NCBI GenBank assembly: GCA_958295735.1
Contig: OY282369.1
Location: 248,001 to 312,000, forward strand
Length of the DNA: 64,000 bases
Reading direction: 5' to 3'
Source of the DNA: an uncultured Candidatus Cenarchaeum sp.
Lineage (GTDB): Archaea; Thermoproteota; Nitrososphaeria; Nitrososphaerales; Nitrosopumilaceae
Under the pieces are notes generated by a model. That model searched no databases. It saw only the letters and a list, made by a program, of their open reading frames with translations, and was not told the DNA's origin. This document shows positions 53,091 to 60,720 of the stretch, piece after piece (position 1 is the first letter of the stretch; every line of letters begins with the position of its first letter). The position numbers and the translations under genes are program-made.

Positions 53091-54857
53091 TCAGGGCGGG
53101 GCCGAGAGCCGGAGGCCCGGGCGGGCGGAGGCGGCGGCTACCGCCGCGACGGCGGCCGCGGCCAGGACGATCACCGCCACCGTCCCGAACTCTGGGACTA
53201 CCGCGGCCACCGCGTTCATCTTGTCCAGCACGGCGTCGATCTGCGCCTCCACCTCGGGCACCGGGGCGCCGTCCCGCATCATGCCGCGCAGCTCCTCGCG
53301 CATCATCACCTCCACCTCCTCCATGAGCTCCCGCTCGCCCGCCCGGACGAGCGGCGCCTCGAGGAACTCGTAGTTGTCCAGGTACGCCTTCGTGGCGTAG
53401 CTGAGCGCCAGGTCCTCGTTGCCGGCGCCGTACGCCGCCCTGGCGTCGGCCAGCAGCGCGTTGATGTTCTCGACGTATTCCAGCAGGCTGGCCTCCTCCG
53501 CGCGCATCCCGGCAGCCTCGTCGAGCTCGCGCATTATGGCGCTGGTGGCATCGTCCACCTCGCCGGGCGGGGCGCGGGCCGCGTACGCCGCGTCCACGCT
53601 GTCGAACAGGCCGTCTATATCGCCGGCTACCCCGGCGTCCACGTCGCCCCTCATGCCCTCGAATATCTCGCCGGCGCGCCACACGAACGCGGAGCCGTCC
53701 TGGAACTCGGCCATCTCCACAATGGCGCCGCCCTCCACGGCCTCGCCGTACTCGGCTATCGAGGTCTCGAGCAGCCCCTTCATGAGCATCATGCGGAACA
53801 CGGGATCGGAGCTGAGCGGCTCGCCGACCACCGCCCGCCTGGCCGCCTCCACCGCCTCCTTGGCCTCGTCGACCGCCGCCTGGGCCCGCGCCCGCGGCAC
53901 GTCGGTGCCGGCGCGGTCCTTCAGGCCCTCCAGGATCCCGGCCACGCGCCGGTCCAGCTCGGGATCCGCGGATGCCAGGGCGGGCTTCATGGCATCGTAC
54001 AGCTCGGCCACGGGGTGGGTGGCGTGGGCCGCGGCGAGCCCGGCGTTGCCCTCGTCGAGGTTGAGCTCGAGCGCCCGAAAGTGGCCGAGCATCTCCTCCA
54101 GGCCCGAGGCGAAGTCCAGGCGCTCGCCCGCGTAGGCGACCTCCCAGAGCTCGTGTATGATCCCGCCCGTTATCGCGGCCACCTCGCCGGGCGGGGCGCG
54201 GGCCGCGTACGCCGCGTCCAGGTCGGAGAACAGGCCGTCTATCTCGCCGGCCGCCCCGGCGTCCACGTCGCCCCTTATGCCCGCGAATATCTCGCCGGCG
54301 CGCCACACGAACGCGGAGCCGTCCTGGAACTCGGCCATCTCCACAATGGCGCCGCCCTCCACGGCCTCGCCGTACTCGGCTATCGAGGTCTCGAGCAGCC
54401 CCTTCATGAGCATCATGCGGAACACCGTGTCGGAGCTCAGCTCGTCGCCGACCACCGCCCGCCTGGCCGCCTCCACCGCCTCCTTGGCCTCGTCGACCGC
54501 CGCCTGGGCCCGCACCCGCGGCACGTCGGTGCTGGCGCGGTCCTTCAGGCCCCCCAGGATCCCGGCCACGCGCCGGTCCAGCTCGGGATCCGCGGAGGCC
54601 AGGGCGGGCTTCATGGCATCGTACAGCTCGGCCACGGGGTGGGTGGCGTGGGCCGCGGCGAGCCCGGCGTTGCCCTCGTCGAGGTTGAGCTCGAGCGCCC
54701 GAAAGTGGCCGAGCATCTCCTCCAGGCCCGAGGCGAAGTCCAGGCGCTCCGCCGTGCTCAGGCCGTCGGCCGCGGCGTGGGCCGGCTGCGGCATGGCGGC
54801 GAGCGCGAGCGACATGGCTGCGGCCACCGAAACCGCGCCGATCGCGTGCATGCTCAC
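53091..54857 (-). CDS. PEFG-CTERM surface protein with internal duplication and FTR1-like module
   Basis: A 588-residue secreted protein: signal peptide (VSVAAAMSLALAAMPQPAHA), two nearly identical 208-residue repeats (each starting ERLDFASGLEEMLGHFRALE and containing FRMMLMKGLLETSIAEYGEA), then one module (AYLDNYEFLEAPLVRAGERE) shared with the neighbouring FTR1 permease. It ends VPEFGTVAVIVLAA, a helix and an Arg, the thaumarchaeal PEFG-CTERM sorting signal processed by an archaeosortase. Likely a cell-surface iron-binding or scaffold partner of the permease (inference). The GTG at 54857, 26 bp from TTATAA (54881-54886), or the ATG at 54851 is the start. Confidence 0.85.
   Translation of the reverse strand: MSMHAIGAVSVAAAMSLALAAMPQPAHAAADGLSTAERLDFASGLEEMLGHFRALELNLDEGNAGLAAAHATHPVAELYDAMKPALASADPELDRRVAGILGGLKDRASTDVPRVRAQAAVDEAKEAVEAARRAVVGDELSSDTVFRMMLMKGLLETSIAEYGEAVEGGAIVEMAEFQDGSAFVWRAGEIFAGIRGDVDAGAAGEIDGLFSDLDAAYAARAPPGEVAAITGGIIHELWEVAYAGERLDFASGLEEMLGHFRALELNLDEGNAGLAAAHATHPVAELYDAMKPALASADPELDRRVAGILEGLKDRAGTDVPRARAQAAVDEAKEAVEAARRAVVGEPLSSDPVFRMMLMKGLLETSIAEYGEAVEGGAIVEMAEFQDGSAFVWRAGEIFEGMRGDVDAGVAGDIDGLFDSVDAAYAARAPPGEVDDATSAIMRELDEAAGMRAEEASLLEYVENINALLADARAAYGAGNEDLALSYATKAYLDNYEFLEAPLVRAGERELMEEVEVMMREELRGMMRDGAPVPEVEAQIDAVLDKMNAVAAVVPEFGTVAVIVLAAAAVAAVAAASARPGLRLSAPP
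53530..54749 (-). repeat. 624-bp direct duplication inside the PEFG-CTERM gene
   Basis: Copy 1 spans 54126-54749 and copy 2 runs from 54125 down to about 53530, with an exact 624-bp period (208 codons) and few differences. The low divergence means a recent duplication or gene conversion, and it preserves the frame. Confidence 0.9.
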
Positions 54858-55025
54858 GCCCGCCCGCGAAACTGGTAGCGTTATAAGTCGTCGCCGCCGC
54901 ACGTGCGGGTATTACACGTTCCTGTAACGACCCAGGTTGCGCCGGGGCGCATGCAGGAAGATGCGGCGGGCGGGGGGCGCCCCGGCCGCGCAGGCAGGAC
55001 CGCCGCCGCGCGGCCGCAGCGGCGC

Positions 55026-55170
55026 GCGCCCGGGGCCGGCGCGGCGCCGCTTAATTCGCAACGTCGCGCGCGCCCGGGGCCGGCGCGGCGCCGCTTAATT
55101 CGCAACGTCGCGCGCGCCCGGGGCCGGCGCGGCGCCGCTTAATTCGCAACGTCGCGCGCGCCCGGGGCCG
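55026..55170. repeat. 44-bp tandem repeat, three units plus partial
   Basis: Units with CTTAATTCGCAACGTCGCGC recur at 55050, 55094 and 55138, joined by CGGGGCCGGCGCGGCGCCG. Each unit contains a TATA-like CTTAATT followed by a GC-only palindromic stretch. The array lies between divergent genes (54857 and 55584); the rest of 54888-55550 holds no gene. Confidence 0.9.
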
Positions 55171-55583
55171 TAGTCTTCCCTGCCCCACAGGGGCGCGGGG
55201 AAACGCCGTGGGGGAGGGCGCCGCCCGCGTGCCGCGGGCGGTTCACGGCGCCGAACGGCGGGGGCGCCGCCCGCGTGCCGCGGCAACCGGGGCGCGGCGC
55301 CGGAAGCGCGGCGGGGTATCCGAGGCGGGCGGGGCCCGCCGCGGGAACGGCCGGGGCGGCAGCTGGGCGGCGCCCGCCGCCCGCACGCGGCGCGACAGAA
55401 TCCGCCCGCGGCGGCGCGCCCGCGCCAGCCGGGGCACCCCGCGGCCGCCGGGCGCCGGCGGGCGGGCGGGCGCGCCGGCGGACGGGGAACGGGGGCGCCC
55501 CTGCCGATCCGGATCCGCGGCGGGCGGGGCCCGCGGCGCGGCGGGCGGCGAATTTTTTTATTGCGGCGCGGGATGCGGCCCGC

Positions 55584-56084
55584 GTGGACGGCAGGGAGGC
55601 GGCAAAGGAGGCGGCGAGGATGCTGCTGGACGGCGCCACGCTGAAGAAAGAGCCGTGCCCGTACTGCGGGGGGGTCAGGGTGATGCGGGGCGGGCACGCC
55701 CTGTGCGTGGGATGCGGAAGGAAGCCGGAGGCCGGAAGGCAGCCGGGCGCGGCCGGGGCGGCGGAAGCGCGCAAGGGCGCGGCCGGGGCGGCGGAAGCGC
55801 GCAAGGGCGCGGCCGGGGCGGCGGAAGCGCGCAAGGGCGCGGCCGGGGCGGCGGAAGCGCGCAAGGGCGCGGCCGGGGCGGCGGAAGCGCGCAAGGGCGC
55901 GGCCGGGGCGGCGCTACAGGCAGGGCTCGCGGCCCTGGTCGACGAGCTCGGCCGCGAGGGCGATTCCGGGGCGCGGCGCGGGATCCTGAAGGCCATACGC
56001 TCGGCGGCGAGGGCCGCGGAGGCGCTGGAAGGGGCGGGCCGGGGCCGCGGGCCCCCGCGCGGCGCGGGGCCGCGGGCCCCCTAG
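55584..56084 (+). CDS. UPF0148 / autoantigen p27-like zinc protein with repeat insert
   Basis: A 166-residue protein. AARMLLDGATLKKEPCPYCG and CVGCG give the four-cysteine ribbon (Cys25, Cys28, Cys41, Cys44) typical of archaeal UPF0148 (Sjogren/scleroderma autoantigen 1-like) proteins. A low-complexity insert of five GAAGAAEARK decapeptides follows, then a helical C-terminus (LAALVDELGREGDSGARRGI). Function unknown, perhaps in RNA or ribosome-linked work. The GTG at 55584 is about 27 bp below TTTTTTTATT (55553-55562). The decapeptides come from a 30-bp tandem repeat, so length may vary between strains. Confidence 0.8.
   Translation: MDGREAAKEAARMLLDGATLKKEPCPYCGGVRVMRGGHALCVGCGRKPEAGRQPGAAGAAEARKGAAGAAEARKGAAGAAEARKGAAGAAEARKGAAGAAEARKGAAGAALQAGLAALVDELGREGDSGARRGILKAIRSAARAAEALEGAGRGRGPPRGAGPRAP
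55745..55915 (+). repeat. In-frame 30-bp tandem repeat, five full units plus partial
   Basis: GGCCGGGGCGGCGGAAGCGC followed by GCAAGGGCGC repeats at 55751, 55781, 55811, 55841 and 55871, then a partial at 55901. The units are identical, encode GAAGAAEARK, and keep the frame of the UPF0148 gene. Confidence 0.95.
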
Positions 56085-56105
56085 CCCCCGGCGGGGGCGC
56101 CCCCG

Positions 56106-56756
56106 CTACGGCGCGAGGCCCGGCATCAGGGCGGCGATCCTCCCGCACAGGGCCGGCTTTTCGTTCCGCGCCAGGCAGTACCGCACGTCCGCCTCGTCGT
56201 CGATGTCCATCATGACGCGGCGCGCCAGCACGAGCGAGGCGTTGCCGCCGGCCGCCCTCCGCCCGGCGTCCAGGTGGATGCGGTAGCTGTCCTCGTCGTA
56301 GTGCGTGCGCATGAGGCGCGGCGGCGCGCGCAGCAGCGCGTTGGTGCCGTCCAGCCTGCGGGACGGCACCACCACGACGCACGGGCGCGGGGTGGCGAGG
56401 CGGCGCAGGAGGTCTATGTCGCCGGGCGTGACGAACGGGGCGTCCTGCGGCAGCACGAGCGTGGCGTCGGCGGCGCCGTCCAGCGCGGCGTCGGCCAGCG
56501 CGACCGCGGCGTTGACCCCGGCCTCCGAGCCCTCCCTCACGGGCTCGGCCCCGAACCGTTCCGCCATGCGGAGCGCCTCGGCGTCCGCGGAGACCACCAC
56601 GGACGAGGAAACCCCGGGGGAGAGCGAGACGGTGCGAAGCACCTCCTCCAGCATGATCCTGCACAGCTCCTCCCTGCCCCGCCCGGAAAGGGCCGCGAGC
56701 CGCGACTTTGCGCGCGGGAAGCCCTTCACGGGGACTATCACGGACAGCCGCGGCAA
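56106..56756 (-). CDS. cofC: 2-Phospho-L-lactate guanylyltransferase
   Basis: A 216-residue nucleotidyltransferase: LSVIVPVKGFPRAKSRLA is the CofC nucleotide-binding start, with VVVSADAEAL, AGVNAAVALA, LVLPQDAPFVTPGDI, VVVPSRRLDGTNALL and DEDSYRIHLDAG all in family order. It activates 2-phospholactate (or PEP) with GTP to feed CofD in coenzyme F420 synthesis. The TTG at 56756 lies one base after the cofD stop, so the pair forms an operon. Confidence 0.92.
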   Translation of the reverse strand: MPRLSVIVPVKGFPRAKSRLAALSGRGREELCRIMLEEVLRTVSLSPGVSSSVVVSADAEALRMAERFGAEPVREGSEAGVNAAVALADAALDGAADATLVLPQDAPFVTPGDIDLLRRLATPRPCVVVVPSRRLDGTNALLRAPPRLMRTHYDEDSYRIHLDAGRRAAGGNASLVLARRVMMDIDDEADVRYCLARNEKPALCGRIAALMPGLAP

Positions 56757-56757
56757 C

Positions 56758-57696
56758 CTAGACGCGCACTTGCTTTATGATGAAGGATGCGAGGGCCTGC
56801 TCGGCCGCCTTTGTCCTCATCAGTATGCGGGTGTCGTACACCTGCACGTCCAGGTTGCGTATGCGCTTGGCCATGGCGCGGTCCTTTGTGTCTATCACGA
56901 TGTTGGCGCAGACGTCCGAGTACATGGTGGCCAGCCCGTACGGGCTGGTCTCTATGCCGGCCGCCGCCATGTAGTCGCCGGCCGGCCCGCTCACGGCGCT
57001 GTCCCCTATGAGGGGGCTGACCGCCACCACCTTCTTCCTTATCTTGACCAGCTCCTTGCGGACGCCCTTGACCTGCAGCATGGGGCCGATGCTGGTGAGC
57101 GGGTTGCCCGGGGCCAGTATCACCAGATCCGAGTCGTGCATGGCGTTTATCGCCTCCGGGTTGGGCCTGGCCTTCTCGCACCCCACGTACTGGATGCCCT
57201 CCACCTTGTCGCGGCCGCGGTACTTGACCCAGAACTCCTGCAGGTGCATGTCCCCCTTTGACGTGGTTATGCGCGTCTCGACGCTGTTGTCGGTGATCGG
57301 TATTATCCTGGTGCTGACGGCGAACCTCTCGCACATCCACTTGGTTATGTCAGCCAAGTTGCGGCCGTTCTTCAGCATGTTGGTGCGTATGAGGTGGGTC
57401 GCCGTGTCGCGGTCGCCCATGCGGAACCACGTCTCCTCGCCGAAGACCTCCATCTGCCGCAGGAAGTTGAACGTGTCCTTTTTGATCCCCCACCCGCGGT
57501 CGTAGTCCAGCAGGTCGGCCAGGCCGTACACGATGGTGTCGATGTCGGGGCACATGTACAGCCCGTACAGCCAGTAGTTGTCGCCCACGTTGCTCACCAC
57601 GGTGACGTCGCCCGTCTTGCCCACCAGGCCGCGCACGAGCTTGACCGAGCCCGTCCCGCCGGCCAGTATGGTGATCACCGCGTCGCCGCTCCGCAC
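56758..57696 (-). CDS. cofD: 2-Phospho-L-lactate transferase (F420 biosynthesis)
   Basis: A 312-residue protein starting ITILAGGTGSVKLVRGL, then VVSNVGDNYWLYGLYMCPDI and FGEETWFRMGDRDTATHLIRT, VILAPGNPLTSIGPML and VSPLIGDSAVSGPAGDYM, all CofD landmarks. It transfers the phospholactyl group to the deazaflavin Fo. The start is taken as GTG 57696, about 30 bp from the GTAATATG box (57724-57731, other strand); GTG 57678 would also keep the domain. It is followed by cofC with a 1-bp gap. CofE and CofG/H are not in the window. Confidence 0.93.
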   Translation of the reverse strand: MRSGDAVITILAGGTGSVKLVRGLVGKTGDVTVVSNVGDNYWLYGLYMCPDIDTIVYGLADLLDYDRGWGIKKDTFNFLRQMEVFGEETWFRMGDRDTATHLIRTNMLKNGRNLADITKWMCERFAVSTRIIPITDNSVETRITTSKGDMHLQEFWVKYRGRDKVEGIQYVGCEKARPNPEAINAMHDSDLVILAPGNPLTSIGPMLQVKGVRKELVKIRKKVVAVSPLIGDSAVSGPAGDYMAAAGIETSPYGLATMYSDVCANIVIDTKDRAMAKRIRNLDVQVYDTRILMRTKAAEQALASFIIKQVRV

Positions 57697-57739
57697 AACA
57701 CGGGGGCCGGCGCCGCCCCCGCACATATTACCCTTTCAA

Positions 57740-57839
57740 GGGGCGCGCGGCGGGGCCGGATCCTGCGCGCGAACGCGCTCGACTCCACGTGCACGGCAGG
57801 ACGCTTCCGAGGGGCGCGCGGCGGGGCCGGATCCTGCGC
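57740..57839. repeat. 29-bp direct repeat pair, 71-bp period
   Basis: GGGGCGCGCGGCGGGGCCGG followed by ATCCTGCGC occurs at 57740-57768 and 57811-57839 in the divergent intergenic region upstream of cofD. Nothing else is seen from 57740 to 58025 apart from a partial R2-like stretch near 57970. Confidence 0.8.
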
Positions 57840-58057
57840 CCCCGGGCCCGCGGCGCGTTCCGGCGGGGCCCGGGCGGCGGGGGCGGGGGGCGCGGCCGGC
57901 CCGGGCCCGCGCCCGCGTGACGGGCGGCCGGCCCGCCGCCAAGCTGCCAGCGCCTGGGGGGCGCGGCCGGCCCGCCGCCGGAGGGCGCGGTTCCGGCGGG
58001 CGCGCGGCCCCGCGCCCGCCAAGCCGGTTTTTAATACCGGTTCGGGGTATACTTATT

Positions 58058-59497
58058 ATGGCCTCGCGGAACAGCGCGCGCGTGAACGCCGCGGCCTGCA
58101 CGCTCGGCATCCTGCTCGCCGGCATCGCCGTGGCCGCCGGCTCCGCCCCCGGCGAGGCCCGCGCGGCCCAGCTGGACGCGGTCATAAACCCGAACGAGGA
58201 GACCTCCGAGTTCCGTGTCACGTACCAGAGGACCGCGCTGGTCACGTACGGGGAGGAGGGCAGCGTGGGCGAGATGCTCAGGGGCGGCTCGTGGACGTAC
58301 GCCGCGTCCGGGTCGTCCGCCAACGACACCGACGTGGCGGCCTTCAGGGACGCGCTCAACGCCAAGATCGCCGCGGACGGCAGCGGCGCCAGGATCGCCG
58401 AGATGTCCGTAGAATACGCGGCCGACATGAGGGGCAGGCAGACCAACGCCGCCATCGACTACAAGCTGGTCATAAGCGGCGAGCTCGCGGACTACAACAT
58501 CGCCAAGGCCGGCGGGGTGAGCGGCCAGACGCTGGTGGACCTCGGGTGGAGGGGCCTCTCCGTGGGCGGCCCCGTCGAGATAGGCGGCGTGGAAGTGAAC
58601 ATGCCCATGTCCGCCATAGCCGAGAACGAGCCGGAGCTGCGCGCGCAGATGAGGGGCTCGGAGGCCGAGGAGGTGCTGAGCACCCCGCTCGTGAACGCCG
58701 AGGCCATAAGGGACCAGCCGCTGGCCAACTGGCACTTCCTGTTCGACCCCACCGGGATAGGCGCGGATGCCGGGACGTTCGGCCTGTCCGACACCATAAA
58801 GGGCTTCGTGCTGTCCGCGTACACGATGGGCGAGAGCAGCCTGAGGGAGGGGCGGCAGGTGGAGGTGGAGCTGCACGGCGGGTTCTCCTCCGACAAGGAG
58901 TACGACGTGAGGACCGTGCAGTCCTCCGACTCGGCCACCCTCAGGGTAATAGGCCTCGCCGTCATAGACAGTTTGGGGGACCTGGAGATAGTCGGGGTCA
59001 CCCCGACCGCGCCGGAGGGCTACGGCCAGACGGCCACGGGCGACTTTCCGGTGGCCATCATATACGGGATGGCGGGGCTGGCCGCCGTCGGGGGCGGGGC
59101 GTTCTTCGTGTTCAGCAGCAGGCAGCTGAAGAAGGAGGCGGGCCAAGGCCAGACCGGGATAGACCCGGCGAGGCTCACCGGGTACCAGACGAGCGCCAGC
59201 GCCGGAGGGTACCGGACCAACAGGGGCGAGGCGCAGCTCGCCGACGACACGGACTACAGGCAGACCAGGAGCGTGTACGATGCGGCCGAGGCGCAGCCCC
59301 CGCGGCAGGCGCCCCCGCCCGCGTCGGCGGCGGCGCCCGCGGAGGACGCGGCGCCCGCGGAGGACGCGGCGTGCGGATGCGCGGCCTCGGCGGACTCGGG
59401 GAACGAGTGCGACTGCCAGATGCAGGCGCACTGCCTGTGCGATGCCGCGTGCGGATGCGGGTCGCCCGTGTGCGCCGAGGCCGTCCGCGACATGTGA
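58058..59497 (+). CDS. Exported membrane-anchored protein with Cys-rich tail
   Basis: A 479-residue protein: signal peptide (LGILLAGIAVAAGSA), an extracellular domain of about 310 residues (including NWHFLFDPTGIGADAGTFGL and GRQVEVELHGGFSSDKEYDV), one transmembrane helix (VAIIYGMAGLAAVGGGAFFV, about residues 332-352), a polar cytoplasmic linker, and a tail with ten cysteines in CGC, CDC, CLC and CGCG groups among the last about 45 residues. The tail looks like a soft-metal (copper or zinc) site. The family appears thaumarchaeal; function unknown. The ATG at 58058 is 25 bp below TTTTTAATACC (58029-58038). Confidence 0.75.
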   Translation: MASRNSARVNAAACTLGILLAGIAVAAGSAPGEARAAQLDAVINPNEETSEFRVTYQRTALVTYGEEGSVGEMLRGGSWTYAASGSSANDTDVAAFRDALNAKIAADGSGARIAEMSVEYAADMRGRQTNAAIDYKLVISGELADYNIAKAGGVSGQTLVDLGWRGLSVGGPVEIGGVEVNMPMSAIAENEPELRAQMRGSEAEEVLSTPLVNAEAIRDQPLANWHFLFDPTGIGADAGTFGLSDTIKGFVLSAYTMGESSLREGRQVEVELHGGFSSDKEYDVRTVQSSDSATLRVIGLAVIDSLGDLEIVGVTPTAPEGYGQTATGDFPVAIIYGMAGLAAVGGGAFFVFSSRQLKKEAGQGQTGIDPARLTGYQTSASAGGYRTNRGEAQLADDTDYRQTRSVYDAAEAQPPRQAPPPASAAAPAEDAAPAEDAACGCAASADSGNECDCQMQAHCLCDAACGCGSPVCAEAVRDM

Positions 59498-59698
59498 CGC
59501 GCCGGCCCCCGCCCCGTTCCGCCTTTGCCGCCCGCCCGACCGCGATTCCGCCCGCCCGACCGCGGGTCCCCGCCCCGTTCCGCCCGCGGCCGCGCGGCCC
59601 GCCGGCGGCCGCCTGCCGGCGCGGGCGGGATGCCCCGGCGGGGGCCGCGCAGGCGGCGGCCGTTCTTTGAATGCGGGCGCGGACTGCGCCGCGCCCGC

Positions 59699-59989
59699 CG
59701 CGTGCCAGGAGTAACCCTCCTTCTGTTCTAGCGGCATTACGCTTTGCGGCCCACCCGAGCCGGGTGCAGGATCCCGTGGCTCCGTCCGGCCTTGCTCCGT
59801 GCGGGGCGGTTGTTCCATTCCGCGCTTGGAAACCTCAGGCGTCCCGCCATCACCGTGCTCCAAGCCGGATCCATTTCTGTGCCGTTGCCGGCCATCTCTG
59901 GCCACCCATCTCCGGATCGCACATCCTGCATGGAGGGAGGAGTTTCCTCTGCCGTAGCAGCAGCCGCGCTCTGGCTCGCGCCCCACGCA
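59699..59989 (-). ncRNA. rnpB: RNase P RNA
   Basis: Read on the minus strand the transcript has the archaeal RNase P core in order: GCGUG (P1 5' strand), GGCAGAGGAAACUCCUCCCU (CR I/P4 5'), GGCACAGAAAUGG (CR IV-like), CACGGAGCAAGGCCGG (the CGGAGCAAGG box), then AGAACAGAAGGAGGGUUAC (CR V/P4 3', whose GGAGGG pairs with CUCCCU) and CACGC closing P1. Size is about 290 nt. A TATA-like CTTTCAAATC (60002-60011, other strand) lies 22-25 bp before the predicted 5' end. It is the catalytic RNA that removes 5' leaders from pre-tRNA. No protein frame is conserved here. Confidence 0.85.
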
Positions 59990-60011
59990 CCGGGAGGGCA
60001 GGATTTGAAAG

Positions 60012-60590
60012 TTGCGGATCCCGGGGCGCGCGAAGCCGGGCCGCTTCACGGCCATCATGCCGGCGCCTTCGGCATTATTGCTCGCTTTCCGCCCCGCGGC
60101 CGCATGGTCCCGAAACCGGCCCGCTTCCCGGCGGGCGCGATGCGCCACCCCCGCGGCCCCGCCCCCGGCCGTTTGGCCCCTTTCGGGCATCCGCGCGAGC
60201 GCCCTGCCGGTCTCCGGCGCGCCTTGGCCGGGGGGCCGCGGGGGCCGCCGCGGCCGCGCCGGCGGGAGGATCCGCCCGGCCCGCCGGGCCGCATCGGTTT
60301 CCTCCGGCTCCCGCCGCGGGATCCCTCCGGCCCGCCGTCGGCAGGGGGATGCCGGGCCCCGGCCCTAGCGCGCCGGCATCCGGCCGCGGGGCCTCCTTTC
60401 GAGATCAGCATCCCCCCGCCGCCCCGTCCACGCCCCGGCGCAGGGCCGGGACCCGCGATCGATGCGGGCTCGCCGTTCCCGGCGGCATTTCCCGGCGCGC
60501 GGCGGGCCGCGTTCGGCGGGGCCGCCCGCGGCCGGCCTGCCGGCGGCCGTCCCCGGGCGCGGCCGGCCGGCGCTGCGCCGGAGTGCAGAC
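60012..60590. other. Gene-free GC-rich interval
   Basis: About 580 bp upstream of rnpB with only compositional open frames. Its right end carries repeat R2 copy D (60599-60652, minus), immediately before the palindrome at 60657. Confidence 0.5.
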
Positions 60591-60598
60591 TCGCGCCC

Positions 60599-60652
60599 AA
60601 ACCGGAACCGCGCCTAGCAACGGCAACCGCCCCCCGATCTCGCGCCCGGATC
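60599..60652 (-). repeat. Dispersed repeat R2, copy D
   Basis: Minus-strand GATCCGGGCGCGAGATCGGG and GGCGCGGTTCCGG match R2. It ends 4 bp before the TGGACNNNNGTCCA palindrome. Confidence 0.6.
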
Positions 60653-60656
60653 ACGG

Positions 60657-60698
60657 TGGACGTGAGTCCACGCGCGCCGGAGGCGCCAACGTTAATAG
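60657..60698 (+). promoter_or_regulatory. Palindromic operator-like site plus TATA box
   Basis: TGGACGTGAGTCCA (60657-60670) sits about 20 bp upstream of GTTAATAG (60691-60698), which is about 26 bp from the GTG at 60721. The palindrome matches the pair at 2862-2947. A site just upstream of the BRE/TATA suits an activator or repressor. Confidence 0.55.
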
Positions 60699-60720
60699 CC
60701 GTAGCTCCGGCCCCCGCGCC

